Origin: an uncultured Pelagibacteraceae bacterium
Lineage (GTDB): Bacteria > Pseudomonadota > Alphaproteobacteria > Pelagibacterales > Pelagibacteraceae
Length of the DNA: 56,272 bases
Direction: 5' to 3'
Assembly: GCA_902594605.1 (NCBI GenBank)
Contig: CACJMR010000005.1
Span: 1-56,272, forward strand
The notes below the pieces were generated by a model. It did not search any database, had not been told where the DNA came from, and worked only from the letters and a program-made list of their open reading frames with translations. Positions 55,034 to 56,272 of this stretch are shown here, piece after piece. The translations under genes were made by a program, and so were the position numbers. Every line of letters begins with the position of its first letter. Positions within the stretch are counted from its first letter, which is position 1.

Positions 55034-55034
55034 A

Positions 55035-56174
55035 TTATCCGTTAAGTAACTTAATAGCGTAGCTTAATTGATTATCAGTATCAGTTTTTATTCTAAAATC
55101 ATCACCTTCTTCATTTACTTCAATATCTGGTCTAACACCTACTTCAGAAATAGATTTTCCAGAGGGAAGATAATATTTTGCGACAGTTAATCTGATAGCA
55201 CCACGATTTTTTAAAGGAATAATGGATTGGACAGAACCTTTACCAAAGCTATTTTCACCAACGATGATTGCTCTTTTGTGATCCTTTAAAGCTCCAGCAA
55301 CAATTTCAGATGCAGATGCTGAACCATAGTTAATTAAAACCAATAGTGTTTTTCCATCGGTAATATCTCCTTTTTTTGCAAACCATTTTCTATTTTCAGA
55401 TTTTTTTCTGCTTTTTGTTGAAACTATCTCTCCATTTTCCAGAAAAAAATCTGATATCTTTATTGCTTGAGATAAAAGACCTCCAGGATTATTTCTTAAA
55501 TCTAAAATAAATGAATTTAAGTTTTTATCTTTCTTAAGTTTTTTAATTTGTTTTTCTATTTGATCACTACTGTTATCGTTAAATGAAGTAAGCCTGATGT
55601 ATCCAATATTTTCATCTATAATTTCAGATTTTACAGATTGAACCTGAATAACTTCTCTTATGATATTAAATGTTAGCGCTTTTCTTTCACCTCTTCGTCT
55701 TACTGTTAACTCTATTCCAGAACCTACAGGTCCTCTCATTAAATCAACAGCTTCACTTAATGATTTTCCTTGAACCTGGACATCATTTATTTTGACTATG
55801 TAATCACCAGCTTTTAATCCAGCTCTAGATGCAGGTGTATCATCTATTGGTGAAATTACTTTTACCACACCAGCCTCCATGCTAACTTCAATTCCTAGTC
55901 CACCAAATTCACCACTGGTTTCTGTTTGCATTTCATCAAAAATTTTAGGAGACATGTAGGATGAATAAGGATCTAAGGATTGTAAAAGTCCATTGATAGC
56001 AGAGTCCATACTCTCAGATTGGTTGAACTCATCAACATACTCTTTATTGATTTTTTCTAGAACCTCACCGAAGAGATCAATTTTTTTATAAATATCAATT
56101 TCAGCTGAAATAACTGTTTTATTTAAATAAAAAACGGAAAAAAAAATTAATAATAAAAATTTAATTTTTTTCAT
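55035..56174 (-). CDS. ctpA: C-terminal processing peptidase (S41 family, PDZ)
   Basis: GGLGIEVSMEAGVVKVISPIDDTPASRAGLKAGD PDZ; NYGSASASEIVAGALKD; GENSFGKGSVQ. Start ATG 56174 preferred (MKKIKFLLLIFFSVFYL signal) over the 56210 start. Confidence 0.93.
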   Translation of the reverse strand: MKKIKFLLLIFFSVFYLNKTVISAEIDIYKKIDLFGEVLEKINKEYVDEFNQSESMDSAINGLLQSLDPYSSYMSPKIFDEMQTETSGEFGGLGIEVSMEAGVVKVISPIDDTPASRAGLKAGDYIVKINDVQVQGKSLSEAVDLMRGPVGSGIELTVRRRGERKALTFNIIREVIQVQSVKSEIIDENIGYIRLTSFNDNSSDQIEKQIKKLKKDKNLNSFILDLRNNPGGLLSQAIKISDFFLENGEIVSTKSRKKSENRKWFAKKGDITDGKTLLVLINYGSASASEIVAGALKDHKRAIIVGENSFGKGSVQSIIPLKNRGAIRLTVAKYYLPSGKSISEVGVRPDIEVNEEGDDFRIKTDTDNQLSYAIKLLNG

Positions 56175-56272
56175 ATCATTACTTTTTCTTTTGGAATTAG
56201 CTCTGACCAAATTTTTTCTAATTCATAAAATTTTCTTTTTTCTGGATGAAAAATATGAATAATCAAATCAAT
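56171..56272 (-). CDS. Partial CDS, C-terminal 33 residues, function not recognised
   Basis: Minus-strand frame IDLIIHIFHPEKRKFYELEKIWSELIPKEKVMI ending in a TGA that overlaps the ctpA ATG (ATGA). Confidence 0.55.
   Translation of the reverse strand: MDLIIHIFHPEKRKFYELEKIWSELIPKEKVMI

Overview
The window is AT-rich, gene-dense and read mostly left to right. Protein content, gene order and the candidate ffh leader RNA point to a SAR11 (Pelagibacterales) alphaproteobacterium; this assignment is inferred from recognised sequences, with no search run. Left third: solute-uptake region. It has a partial AcoR/GAF-type regulator, a zinc-type alcohol dehydrogenase, a polyol/sugar-type ABC importer (SBP, two permeases, two ATPases), a TRAP transporter with an amidase, and a second TRAP system whose large permease carries a coiled-coil C-terminal extension. 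Middle: MFS transporter, hydrolase, ftsY, dapF, ffh with a structured leader, rpsP-trmD-rplS with Ala/Glu/Lys/Pro-rich tails on both ribosomal proteins, leuCDB, and a DMSP demethylation cluster (dmdC-like, dmdB-like, alpha/beta hydrolase, dmdA). Right: asd, sdhCDAB, mmsA, mdh, sucCDAB, lpdA, priA, F1 ATP synthase operon (atpHAGDC), rppH, ctpA. No rRNA, tRNA, CRISPR array, prophage or insertion sequence was recognised. Most of the window is conserved core metabolism. The observations most worth checking are the complementary degeneration of the two ABC ATPases, the TRAP permease extension, strong hairpins after each of three SBP genes, palindromes in both TRAP leaders, and the unassigned hydrolase in the DMSP cluster.
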